A stretch of 64,000 bases of DNA from NCBI GenBank assembly GCA_902779305.1, contig CACZBD010000007.1:1-64000 (forward strand), read 5' to 3'. Position 1 is the first letter of the stretch, and every line of letters starts with the position of its first letter. A program made the position numbers and the translations under genes. The notes beneath the pieces were generated by a model. The model made no database searches, was not told where the DNA came from, and saw only the letters and a list, made by a program, of their open reading frames with translations. Source of the DNA: an uncultured Lachnospiraceae bacterium. Its GTDB lineage: Bacteria; Bacillota; Clostridia; Lachnospirales; Lachnospiraceae. Positions 31,457 to 39,726 of this stretch are shown in pieces.

Positions 31457-31507
31457 CGCTGTTTCCGCCGTGAGAGGGCGGCGTCTTAACCGCTTGACCA
31501 ACGAGCC
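31436..31507 (-). tRNA. tRNA-Glu (anticodon CUC)
   Basis: Minus strand, 72 nt. The acceptor GGCTCGT pairs with ACGAGCT, the anticodon stem CCGCC/GGCGG encloses a CTCTCAC loop with anticodon CTC, and the T arm reads AGCGG-TTCGATT-CCGCT. CCA is not encoded. A TTGCAT and TATAAA pair upstream (31546 to 31520, minus strand) may be its promoter. It is the integration target of both elements. Confidence 0.95.
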
Positions 31508-31643
31508 GTACTTGTACATTTTATATGAACTGCAGTAGAAATGCAAGTATTATTTTATTGGGTGATTTTTATCCTCCGGGAACATGATTGTCGATTGCCA
31601 GTGAGGACCTTGAATGATATACTGTTACATGAGTGGTCTTTAC

Positions 31644-31662
31644 ATATCACTGACGGTGATAT
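31644..31662. promoter_or_regulatory. Palindrome upstream of the HerA-like gene
   Basis: ATATCAC-TGACG-GTGATAT, perfect 7-bp arms, 48 bp before the start codon. A repressor operator is likely; the regulator is unknown. Confidence 0.4.
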
Positions 31663-31709
31663 AAGATCCGGCTCACAGAAAGAAACAGGATTATGGGAGG
31701 ATACCGCGT

Positions 31710-33485
31710 ATGTATTATGATGGCAAGATCTGGATCGGAAAGAATGAAGAGAAGGATGTGTATATTTACCCGCGCATGGCCAACCGCCACGGCCTGATCG
31801 CAGGCGCGACGGGTACCGGTAAGACGGTGACTTTGAAAGTCATGGCAGAGTCCTTTTCCGATACAGGGGTTCCGGTATTTTTGGCAGATGCAAAAGGCGA
31901 TCTTGCCGGCATGTGCAGACCGGGACAGAGCAATGAAGATATGATCGAGCGCATGGAGTATTTCGGCCTTGCGCAGGCGGGATTTGATTTTAAGAGCTAT
32001 CCCGTTAATTACTGGGATGTTTACGGGGAACGCGGCATACAGCTGCGCACGACCGTTTCGGAGATGGGACCGCTTCTGCTTGCGAGGATCATGGGACTGA
32101 ATGACGTGCAGACGGATATCCTGAACGTGGTCTTCAAGATTGCGGATGACAACCAGCTTCTGCTGATCGATACCAAGGATCTGAAGAAGATGCTGCAGTT
32201 CGTCAGTGACAACAGCAAGGAATTCAGTGCGGAATACGGAAATATGCCGCCCACATCCATCGCGGCCATCATCCGTGCCGTTGTGGCGCTTGAGACAAAC
32301 GGCGGAGACAAGTTCTTCCTGGAGCCGGCGCTCAACATCAAAGACTGGCTTGCAACGGATAACAGCGGAAGAGGATTCATCCAGATCCTTGACTGTGAGA
32401 AACTGATGCAGAATCCGAAGACCTACTCCATGTTCCTGCTGTGGATGATCTCTGAACTTTATGAGACGCTTCCGGAAGCGGGCGATCTTGAGAAACCCCG
32501 CATGGTATTCTTCTTTGACGAAGCACACATGCTCTTTGACAATGCGCCGCGCGTTCTGCTTGAGAAGATCGAGCAGGTTGTGAAGCTGATCCGCTCCAAG
32601 GGCGTCGGCATCTATTTCATCACACAGAATCCGCGCGATATCCCGGACGGCGTGCTTGCGCAGCTCGGAAATAAGGTGCAGCATGCCCTGCATGCTTATA
32701 CACCGAATGAGCAGAAGGCAATGCGTGCGGTGGCAGGCGGCTTCAGAGAGAATCCGGCGTTTGACACCTATACCGCGCTCGGCGAACTGGGTACCGGCGA
32801 GGCGCTGGTTTCCGTGCTTGGAGAAGACGGCGTGCCGACCATGGTGGAACGTGTCCGCATCCTGCCGCCCGCAAGTAAGATGGGTGCGATCGATGACGGA
32901 ACACGCATGGAAATGATCAATTCCTCCATGCTGTTTGCCAAATATGATTACACCGTGGATAATGAGTCCGCGTTTGAACGCCTGACGGCATATTATTCCG
33001 AACTGGAAGAAACCGCGGCTAAGGAAAAAGAAGCAATGGAACGTCAGCACGCGGAAGAACGCGAGAAGGCTGAGGCGGAAAGAGCAGCCGAAAAAGAACG
33101 TCTTGCAGCCGAGAAGGCAGAAGAAAAAGAACGGATCGCTGCTGAGAAGGCGGAAGAAAGAGAACGGATCGCGGCCGAGAAGGCAGCGGAGAAAGAGCGG
33201 ATCGCAGCGGAAAGGCAGGCGGAAAAAGAACGCATTGCCGCAGAAAAAGCCGCCGAGAAAGAACGTCTGGCAGAAGAGAGAGCGGAAGCAAAGAAAGCGG
33301 AGCAGAGAAGCAGGGCGATCAAATCCGCAACGAAGTCCGTGGCAAGTTCTGCGGTCGGAACGATCGGCAGAGAAGTCGGAAACTCTCTTGGCAAATCCGT
33401 TGGCGGAACGTTCGGCAAGAGACTCGGCGGAAATCTCGGCGCTTCTTTGGGAAGAGGCCTGATCGGCACACTGTTCAAACTGTGA
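31710..33485 (+). CDS. HerA/DUF853-type ATPase
   Basis: A 591-residue P-loop ATPase of the HerA-FtsK group (DUF853, YjgR-like). Walker A GATGTGKTVTLK is near residue 32, an IFLADAKGDLAG-type strand follows, and the Walker B region MVFFFDEAHMLF is near 270. FITQNPRDIPDGVL is typical of DUF853. Residues about 425-545 are a coiled coil of repeated AEKERIAA units, and the tail (about 545-591) is Gly-rich (GKSVGGTFGKRLGG), perhaps membrane-interacting. This is the first core gene after the islands. Cellular role not established. Confidence 0.85.
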   Translation: MYYDGKIWIGKNEEKDVYIYPRMANRHGLIAGATGTGKTVTLKVMAESFSDTGVPVFLADAKGDLAGMCRPGQSNEDMIERMEYFGLAQAGFDFKSYPVNYWDVYGERGIQLRTTVSEMGPLLLARIMGLNDVQTDILNVVFKIADDNQLLLIDTKDLKKMLQFVSDNSKEFSAEYGNMPPTSIAAIIRAVVALETNGGDKFFLEPALNIKDWLATDNSGRGFIQILDCEKLMQNPKTYSMFLLWMISELYETLPEAGDLEKPRMVFFFDEAHMLFDNAPRVLLEKIEQVVKLIRSKGVGIYFITQNPRDIPDGVLAQLGNKVQHALHAYTPNEQKAMRAVAGGFRENPAFDTYTALGELGTGEALVSVLGEDGVPTMVERVRILPPASKMGAIDDGTRMEMINSSMLFAKYDYTVDNESAFERLTAYYSELEETAAKEKEAMERQHAEEREKAEAERAAEKERLAAEKAEEKERIAAEKAEERERIAAEKAAEKERIAAERQAEKERIAAEKAAEKERLAEERAEAKKAEQRSRAIKSATKSVASSAVGTIGREVGNSLGKSVGGTFGKRLGGNLGASLGRGLIGTLFKL

Positions 33486-33528
33486 CCGGTTTCCGGATTG
33501 AAAACATATAGATCTACATGACAGCCTG

Positions 33529-33557
33529 AAAACTCCCGGTCGTTTCCGGGAGTTTTT
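33529..33557 (+). terminator. Terminator after the HerA-like gene
   Basis: AAAACTCCCGG (33529-33539), TCGTTT loop, CCGGGAGTTTTT (33546-33557). Strong intrinsic terminator. Confidence 0.9.
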
Positions 33558-33583
33558 GGAAAATAAAGAATAAGGGTGGAATT

Positions 33584-35071
33584 ATGAGCAAGGAACGTAA
33601 AAGCGGGATCCTGTTGCCGGTGGCAAGCCTTCCGGCGAAATACGGGATCGGTACAATGGGAAAAGAAGCGTATCATTTTATTGACTGTCTGAAGGAAGCG
33701 GGCCAGTCGTTCTGGCAGATCCTGCCTCTTGGCGCGACGGGATACGGGGATTCTCCCTACCAGTCATTTTCCACGTTTGCGGGAAACCCGTACTATATCG
33801 ATCTGGAAATGCTGGTTGAGGAAGGGCTTCTTACGGAAGAAGAACTGGATGCGTTTGATTTTGGCGATAATGAGGAATACATCGACTACGAGAAGATCTA
33901 CCGGTGCCGCTTCAAGGCGCTCAGGCTCGCCTACGAACGCTGCAACCTGGAATATAACGGCGCGTTCTGGGAATTTGTCGGAGAGAACAAGTTCTGGCTC
34001 GAAGACTATGCGCTGTTCATGGCGATCAAGAATTCCTATGACGGCAAAAGCTTTGCGGAGTGGGACGACGATATCAGACTCAGGAAAGAGGAAGCGCTGC
34101 AACGCTGCAAAAACCTTTACGCCGACGAGATCAACTTCTACCGGTTCCAGCAATTCTATTTCATGAAGCAGTGGAAGAAACTGAAAGAATATGCCAACCA
34201 AAACGGCATCGGGATCATCGGGGATATTCCGATCTATGTGGCCTTTGATTCCGCGGACACCTGGTCCGAACCGAAACTGTTTCAGATCGATGAAGAAGGG
34301 CTGCCCGTTTCGGTAGCCGGCTGCCCGCCCGATGCGTTCTCGGATCTCGGCCAGCTGTGGGGGAATCCGCTGTATGACTGGAAATACCACAAGGAGACAG
34401 GGTATGACTGGTGGATCAGGAGGATGTTCCACTGCCGGAAACTCTATGATGTGGTCCGCGTGGACCATTTCCGCGGGTTTGATTCCTATTATGCGATCCC
34501 TTACGGAAACGAAGATGCAAAGGTCGGCGAGTGGGAAGAAGGGCCCGGAATGGACCTTTTCAATACGATGAAAGACAGGCTCGGCGAGATGCAGGTGATC
34601 GCGGAGGACCTTGGCTTCTTGACGGAGTCTGTCCTGCAGCTTGTAAAGGACAGCACGTTCCCGGGCATGAAAGTCCTGCAGTTTGCGTTTGACCACAACA
34701 ACCCGAATGATTACCTGCCGCACAATTATCCCCATAACTGTGTGGTCTATACGGGCACCCATGACAATGACACTCTGCTTGGCTGGCTGAAGGAATTATC
34801 TGCAGAAGACAGGGCGTTTGCAAAAGAGTATATGCATGTGCTGACAGACAACGACGAAGATATTGCCGAAGCCGTGATCAGGCTTGCGATGTCTTCCGTT
34901 GCGAAGATCTGCATCGTACCCATACAGGAATTCCTGAAAAAGGACGGCAGCGCAAGGATCAACAAACCGGCGACGCTCGGCGATAACTGGAAATGGAGAA
35001 TGCGCCGTGAGGAACTGACCGGCGAAGTGGTTGAAAAGATCAGGAGAATGACCTGGTTATACGGAAGATGA
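33584..35071 (+). CDS. malQ: 4-alpha-glucanotransferase
   Basis: A 495-residue GH77 amylomaltase, full length. It transfers alpha-1,4-glucan segments and releases glucose in maltodextrin or glycogen metabolism in the cytoplasm. Active-site blocks are VRVDHFRGFDSYYAIP (nucleophile Asp), VIAEDLGFLTESV (acid/base Glu) and YTGTHDNDTLLGW (third Asp). The N-terminus GILLPVASLPAKYGIGTMG is typical. Its stop overlaps the MATE gene start (ATGA), so the two are co-translated. Confidence 0.97.
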   Translation: MSKERKSGILLPVASLPAKYGIGTMGKEAYHFIDCLKEAGQSFWQILPLGATGYGDSPYQSFSTFAGNPYYIDLEMLVEEGLLTEEELDAFDFGDNEEYIDYEKIYRCRFKALRLAYERCNLEYNGAFWEFVGENKFWLEDYALFMAIKNSYDGKSFAEWDDDIRLRKEEALQRCKNLYADEINFYRFQQFYFMKQWKKLKEYANQNGIGIIGDIPIYVAFDSADTWSEPKLFQIDEEGLPVSVAGCPPDAFSDLGQLWGNPLYDWKYHKETGYDWWIRRMFHCRKLYDVVRVDHFRGFDSYYAIPYGNEDAKVGEWEEGPGMDLFNTMKDRLGEMQVIAEDLGFLTESVLQLVKDSTFPGMKVLQFAFDHNNPNDYLPHNYPHNCVVYTGTHDNDTLLGWLKELSAEDRAFAKEYMHVLTDNDEDIAEAVIRLAMSSVAKICIVPIQEFLKKDGSARINKPATLGDNWKWRMRREELTGEVVEKIRRMTWLYGR

Positions 35072-36456
35072 GTATTGCAAAAAAGAAAGAATTTAAGCGC
35101 AGAGATCTGACAGAAGGGCCGATCGTACGGACCCTTCTGCTTTATATGATCCCGATCCTGTTATCGAATCTGTTCCAGCAATTGTATAATACGGTGGATT
35201 CCATCGTGGTCGGAAGGTTTTCCGGAGACTATGCGCTGGCGGCCGTCGGTTCAAGCGGTGCGCTGATCAACCTGATGATCGGCTTTTTCCTCGGGGCTGC
35301 AACCGGGTCCGGTGTGATCTTTGCCATGAACTTCGGGGCAAAGGACTATGCGGAACTTCGAAAGACCATGGATAACGCGATCATTTTGGGACTCATGATC
35401 GGTGTGCTGATATCCGTTCTCGGCGTGGCTTTTTCGGATAACCTTCTGACACTGATGAACACGCCGGATACGGTGTTTCCGCTGGCAAAGCAGTATCTGC
35501 AGATCTATCTGGGAGGATCGATCGCGAACATTCTCTACAACCTTGGGGCTGCGCTGATCCGCGCCGAGGGAAATTCGCGCGCGCCGCTCGTCTATCTTCT
35601 GATCGGCGGGCTTACCAACATCGCGCTCGATTTTCTGCTTGTCGGTGCTTTTCATATGGGCGTTGTCGGCGCAGCGCTTGCAACGGTTGCCTCCCAGCTG
35701 ATCCCGGCCGTACTGTGTCTCATCCATATGGGAAAAATGGATAAACGCTACCGGCTGAACCTGCTGAAGATGAAATTCGACAGGGGGAAGTGCCTGGAGC
35801 TGATCCGCGTGTCCGTACCGTGCGGGCTGCAGTCGGCCATGTTCAACATTTCCAATTTCCTGATCCAGGTCAAGATCAATTCCTTCGGGGATGTTGTAAT
35901 GGCCGGTGTTGCCGCATACGGGAAGATCGACGGCTTTATCTATATGCCGACAGGGGCGCTGAGCCTGTCGCTGTCCACCTTTGTCGGGCAGAACATTGGC
36001 GCGGGGCATTATGAGAGAGTGCAGAAAGGGATCCGTTCAGTTTTGCTGATCGCCTGCGCGAATGCGATGTTTTTGGGAGCCGTGATCTTTATGACCTGTC
36101 CGTATCTGCTCCGAATCTTTACCAAAGAAGAGGCGACCATCGCTGCAGCCTTGGAAATGATGCACTTTCTGGCGCCGTTCAGCTGGACGTTTACACCGAC
36201 GGATATTTTGGGATCCGCGATCAGGGGAGCCGGAAAACCATTCGGTGTCACCGTGATCTCGGCGCTGTCCATCTGTGTCTTCCGCCTGATCTGGCTGCCC
36301 GTTGTGCTGCATTTTTATCATGATGTCCGCCTGGTCTATATCGTTTATCCGATCTCGTGGATCATTTCCACGACTGCGATCTTTATTTTTTACCGGAAAA
36401 AACGTGCACAATATTTTTCTCCAAGGCTTGTTACATTTCAGGATAATGTGATATAA
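35068..36456 (+). CDS. MATE family efflux transporter
   Basis: A 462-residue membrane protein with about 12 hydrophobic helices. PILLSNLFQQLYNTVDSIVVGRF near residues 28-50 is the MATE start signature, and GGLTNIALDFLLVGAFHMGVVGAA (two adjoining parts) the mid-protein one. MATE proteins export drugs or metabolites using Na+ or H+ gradients. It overlaps malQ by 4 bp. Substrate unknown. Confidence 0.93.
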   Translation: MSIAKKKEFKRRDLTEGPIVRTLLLYMIPILLSNLFQQLYNTVDSIVVGRFSGDYALAAVGSSGALINLMIGFFLGAATGSGVIFAMNFGAKDYAELRKTMDNAIILGLMIGVLISVLGVAFSDNLLTLMNTPDTVFPLAKQYLQIYLGGSIANILYNLGAALIRAEGNSRAPLVYLLIGGLTNIALDFLLVGAFHMGVVGAALATVASQLIPAVLCLIHMGKMDKRYRLNLLKMKFDRGKCLELIRVSVPCGLQSAMFNISNFLIQVKINSFGDVVMAGVAAYGKIDGFIYMPTGALSLSLSTFVGQNIGAGHYERVQKGIRSVLLIACANAMFLGAVIFMTCPYLLRIFTKEEATIAAALEMMHFLAPFSWTFTPTDILGSAIRGAGKPFGVTVISALSICVFRLIWLPVVLHFYHDVRLVYIVYPISWIISTTAIFIFYRKKRAQYFSPRLVTFQDNVI

Positions 36457-36457
36457 T
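36428..36457 (+). promoter_or_regulatory. Promoter of 36574-37227
   Basis: TTGTTA (36428-36433), 18-bp spacer, TATAAT (36452-36457), overlapping the end of the MATE gene. Confidence 0.55.
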
Positions 36458-36573
36458 AGAATCTCAATAGGTATGTGAACCGATTTGGACTATAGAAACG
36501 GAACTTTTCTGCCGATATAGAAATTGAGGCAGTATGCAGACGGATCTGCGTGTATCAGGAAAGGAGTCACGAT

Positions 36574-37227
36574 ATGTCTACAATCAATAATGATTATTCA
36601 TCCATGTTTGACAGTCTGTATGGATCTTCATCGACTTCACAGAATTCTTCCGCAAACTTTTTGAGTGACTGGGCAAGCGTTAAGAACGGCAGTTATGCGA
36701 AACTGACGAAGGCTTATTATGCAAAACATTCCGACAAGGCGCAGAAGGCTGACGCTTCCGAGATCAAAGAGGCGGTAAACGCCAACAACAAGATCAAGAG
36801 TGATGCGGAATCCCTGAAGAAGAGCCTTGGGGACATCAAGGATGTCGAAGGTCTGAAGCAGTTTGTGAAAGATTACAACGCAATGGTTTCTTCCGGCGCG
36901 GAATCCGATAACAGGGGCGTTTTGAGAAACACCCTGTCCATGACACAGATGGTTTCCAAGCACGAGAGCACTTTGGCGGATCTTGGGATCACGATCGGCG
37001 AGGACAATAAGCTAAGTCTGGATGAGTCGATCGCGTCAAAAGCCGGAAACAATACGTTCAAGGCTTTGTTCGACGGTGTCGGCTCTCTTGGCGATATGCT
37101 TGCAAGCAAAGCATCCGGGATCGTCAACAACGCCAACGCGGAGATCAATAAACTGAGCAATTACACATCAGGCGGCACCTATGCCGGCGTTTCCTCCGTC
37201 GGAAATATTTATGACGGATCTTATTGA
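36574..37227 (+). CDS. FliD C-terminal-like small protein
   Basis: A 217-residue protein rich in Ser, Asn and Lys with no signal peptide. The stretch NRGVLRNTLSMTQMVSKHES then TLADLGITIGEDNKLSLDES is the kind found near the C-terminus of flagellar cap protein FliD. The N-terminus is low-complexity (SSMFDSLYGSSSTSQNSS). ATG at 36574 follows AAAGGAG. Single gene with its own promoter. A flagellar or secreted role is possible; no flagellar genes are nearby. Confidence 0.55.
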   Translation: MSTINNDYSSMFDSLYGSSSTSQNSSANFLSDWASVKNGSYAKLTKAYYAKHSDKAQKADASEIKEAVNANNKIKSDAESLKKSLGDIKDVEGLKQFVKDYNAMVSSGAESDNRGVLRNTLSMTQMVSKHESTLADLGITIGEDNKLSLDESIASKAGNNTFKALFDGVGSLGDMLASKASGIVNNANAEINKLSNYTSGGTYAGVSSVGNIYDGSY

Positions 37228-37252
37228 CAAAGCCGTCATAATTATGTAGAAT
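37224..37252 (+). promoter_or_regulatory. Promoter of tRNA-Leu
   Basis: TTGACA (37224-37229, consensus), 17 bp, TAGAAT (37247-37252), 48 bp before the tRNA. Confidence 0.75.
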
Positions 37253-37299
37253 ACCTGTGTTGTCCATCGTACATTGCTTTGCGATCTATGATGAATCAT

Positions 37300-37383
37300 G
37301 CAGGAATGGCGGAATTGGCAGACGCGCACGGTTCAGGTCCGTGTGGTAGCAATACCATGAGAGTTCAAGTCTCTTTTCCTGCA
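37300..37383 (+). tRNA. tRNA-Leu (anticodon CAG)
   Basis: 84 nt with a long variable arm. Acceptor GCAGGAA pairs with TTCCTGC, anticodon loop TTCAGGT gives CAG, T arm GAGAG-TTCAAGT-CTCTT. CCA is not encoded. Confidence 0.95.
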
Positions 37384-37389
37384 GAAAAG

Positions 37390-37417
37390 GCCCCGAATTT
37401 TTTCGGGGCTTTTATTT
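37390..37417 (+). terminator. Terminator of tRNA-Leu
   Basis: GCCCCGA (37390-37396) and TCGGGGC (37403-37409) followed by TTTTATTTTT. Confidence 0.85.
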
Positions 37418-37456
37418 TTCCTACGGGAATAAAAATCAACTAAGGGGACATTCTCA

Positions 37457-39622
37457 ATGATAAAAATAATAGAACGGATCAGAAGTTTCTTCACGAAGAT
37501 CACAACCGGGACACGCGCCTATGCCGGAACGGTTTCAGAAGGCAGAAGAGGAGCGCTTATTGCGCTGTATGCGCTTTTGCTCTTCTGGGCATTCTCGTTT
37601 TTTTACGGCGGTTACACCTATCTGCCGCTGCTCTTAGCCATTCTGATCGGCGTGGCGCTGTCTGCGGCGGTCCCGGCGGTTCTCTATGCGGTCTTTTTCC
37701 TGCTGTTTGGATCAAAGAGCGTGACGAGGGTGCTGTTTATCACGGAGTTGATCCTGCTCTCGTTTATCGCGATCATAGCCTGTCAGGGGAAGGAGATCGT
37801 TCCGGGCCTGCTTTTTGCGCTCCTTTTAACGACAGCAGTGGATCTTCTCGGAAGATGCGCTTATCTATGGATCTTTAAAAAGAACGGTCAGAAAAGCGTG
37901 CTTGTCACAGGGATCTGTTCAGTTCTTGTGATCCTTCTGGTGCTTTTGTTCCTGATCCCGGACGGATTTGCCGCGCATCATACGGAAAGGTATGCAAAGC
38001 TTCAGGAGGATGCAAAAACAACCGTCCGGACTTTGCAGGAAGATGCAGGAGAGACCGCTATTGAGAGCCTGACCTACGGACCGGGAGAAGATAATGACTT
38101 ATGTTCCGAAACGGTCGATCTTTCCGCATTTGCAAAACGGGGATTCCTAAACAGGATCTTCATGCAATTTAAGTTCCGCTTCGATCTTGACGAAGCCCCG
38201 GTTTCCGGAAAGATCTGGCTGCCGAAAGAGGAAAAGGCCTGCCCCGTGCTCTTTATCGTTCACGGAAACCACGGTCTGGAAGCAGAGTCATACCTGGGAT
38301 ACGAATATCTGGGGGAATATCTTTCCCAAAACGGGTATGCGGTCGTATCGGTGGATGAAAACTGCTGCAATACCCTGTCGGATGAAAATGATGCCAGGGC
38401 GGTGCTGCTGCTTGAAAATGTGAAGCAGGTCCTTGCCTGGAACGTTGAAAAAGGAAACGTGCTGGAGGGCCGGCTCGATCCGGAAAGGATCACGCTTGCG
38501 GGACATTCCAGAGGCGGGGAAGCAGTCTGCATCGCAGCGCTTTTTAACCGGTATACAAGGTATCCGGAGAACGCAAACCTGAAGTTTGATTACGGCTTCT
38601 CGATCCGCTCCCTGATCGCTATCGCGCCGACCACGGAGCAGTATATGCCGGCCGGAAAGACCTTTGACCTTTCTGATGTCAGTTATCTTCTGATCCATGG
38701 ATCGAATGATCAGGATGTGAGCAAAGTGATGGGAGAGAAGCAGTACGATCATATTCATTTTACAAAAGGCGATGGCGCCTTTGCTTCGTCAATTTATGTG
38801 ATCGGCGCCAACCACGGACAGTTTAATGCGCTTTGGGGCAGATATGACACGTCATTTCCGCAAAGCAGGTTTTTCGATGTTGCAGGTCTGATGACGGAAG
38901 AGGACCAGCACCTCCTGCTCTGCAAACTGATGAGAGCATTTCTGGATGTGACGCTTTTGGGAGAAGAAAACAACAAAGCGCTGTTTTATGATATCAATGC
39001 ATACCGCGAGGACCTTCCGGACGTGGCTTTTGAGCAAACGTATCGCGACGATACATTTCTGACCTTGTTTGATTTTAACGAAGCAAATGATCCCGGCAGC
39101 GTGGAAAATGCGCCGCAGATCCTGGACGTTTCAGGCGCGAAGGAATGGACGGAAAAGAAAAGGAAGATGGGATCGGACGGTGCCGGTGAAAATCACGCGC
39201 TTGCATTCCACTGGGGAGAGGATGAGAAGGATGTCCGGGTGGTCGTGAAACCGGGAGAGCTTGATCTGTCACAGGATCTGTTTTCGTTTAACATCGCGGA
39301 CATGCGCGAGAAGAAGGAAGTAAAGGATGCAGGGCCGCTTGGCTACAGCGTGATCTTTACGGATGCAAACGGAAACAGGGCGGTTCTTGACGCTCCTGTG
39401 CAAGTCCTGCCGACAGTCTGCGTGAAACTTTACAAGTTCGAATCCCTGCTCGGGCACAATACTTATAAACACCAGTTTACGACCGTCCGTGTAAATCCCG
39501 CTGACGGAAAGCAGGATCCCGGATTTGACGCGGGTAAGATCAAGGAGATCGAGATCTCTTTTCATGAAAGCATCGGAGATATCGAACTGGATGATATCGG
39601 GATCTGCAAGGCAACGCCCTGA
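37457..39622 (+). CDS. Membrane-anchored alpha/beta hydrolase
   Basis: A 721-residue protein. Residues about 25-175 hold several transmembrane helices (LLFWAFSFFYGGYTYLPLLL, two or three more pairs). The alpha/beta-hydrolase domain (about 240-510) has LFIVHGNHGLEAES (oxyanion region) and AGHSRGGEAVCIA with the nucleophile Ser near 355; a later ANHGQF likely carries the His. A C-terminal beta-rich domain follows. It resembles dienelactone hydrolase/chlorophyllase-type enzymes. The active site probably faces outside. Substrate unknown. Confidence 0.75.
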   Translation: MIKIIERIRSFFTKITTGTRAYAGTVSEGRRGALIALYALLLFWAFSFFYGGYTYLPLLLAILIGVALSAAVPAVLYAVFFLLFGSKSVTRVLFITELILLSFIAIIACQGKEIVPGLLFALLLTTAVDLLGRCAYLWIFKKNGQKSVLVTGICSVLVILLVLLFLIPDGFAAHHTERYAKLQEDAKTTVRTLQEDAGETAIESLTYGPGEDNDLCSETVDLSAFAKRGFLNRIFMQFKFRFDLDEAPVSGKIWLPKEEKACPVLFIVHGNHGLEAESYLGYEYLGEYLSQNGYAVVSVDENCCNTLSDENDARAVLLLENVKQVLAWNVEKGNVLEGRLDPERITLAGHSRGGEAVCIAALFNRYTRYPENANLKFDYGFSIRSLIAIAPTTEQYMPAGKTFDLSDVSYLLIHGSNDQDVSKVMGEKQYDHIHFTKGDGAFASSIYVIGANHGQFNALWGRYDTSFPQSRFFDVAGLMTEEDQHLLLCKLMRAFLDVTLLGEENNKALFYDINAYREDLPDVAFEQTYRDDTFLTLFDFNEANDPGSVENAPQILDVSGAKEWTEKKRKMGSDGAGENHALAFHWGEDEKDVRVVVKPGELDLSQDLFSFNIADMREKKEVKDAGPLGYSVIFTDANGNRAVLDAPVQVLPTVCVKLYKFESLLGHNTYKHQFTTVRVNPADGKQDPGFDAGKIKEIEISFHESIGDIELDDIGICKATP

Positions 39623-39652
39623 TGAGTGTCCCGCATGATACGCAAACGGCGG

Positions 39653-39680
39653 TTGACAAACGCCATGGTTTCGATATAGT
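39653..39680 (+). promoter_or_regulatory. Promoter of the copper ATPase gene
   Basis: TTGACA (39653-39658), 16 bp, TATAGT (39675-39680). A TTAG..CTAA imperfect inverted repeat follows at 39680-39693 and could bind a metal regulator; this is weak. Confidence 0.5.
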
Positions 39681-39726
39681 TAGAGTTGACTAATTCGGAT
39701 AGATTGGTAGAAAGATCGGGGTAAAA

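Noticed and set aside
31647..33050. Long open frame (467 codons) antisense to the HerA-like ATPase
   Set aside because: Composition is typical of a shadow frame (His/Arg/Cys-rich, no domain); the plus-strand protein has clear Walker motifs.
33044..33676. Open frame antisense to the coiled-coil repeats of the HerA-like gene
   Set aside because: The Ser/Ala/Arg pattern simply mirrors the repeated AEKER codons.
33764..34762. 332-codon open frame antisense to malQ
   Set aside because: Overlaps a certain gene completely and shows no recognisable domain.
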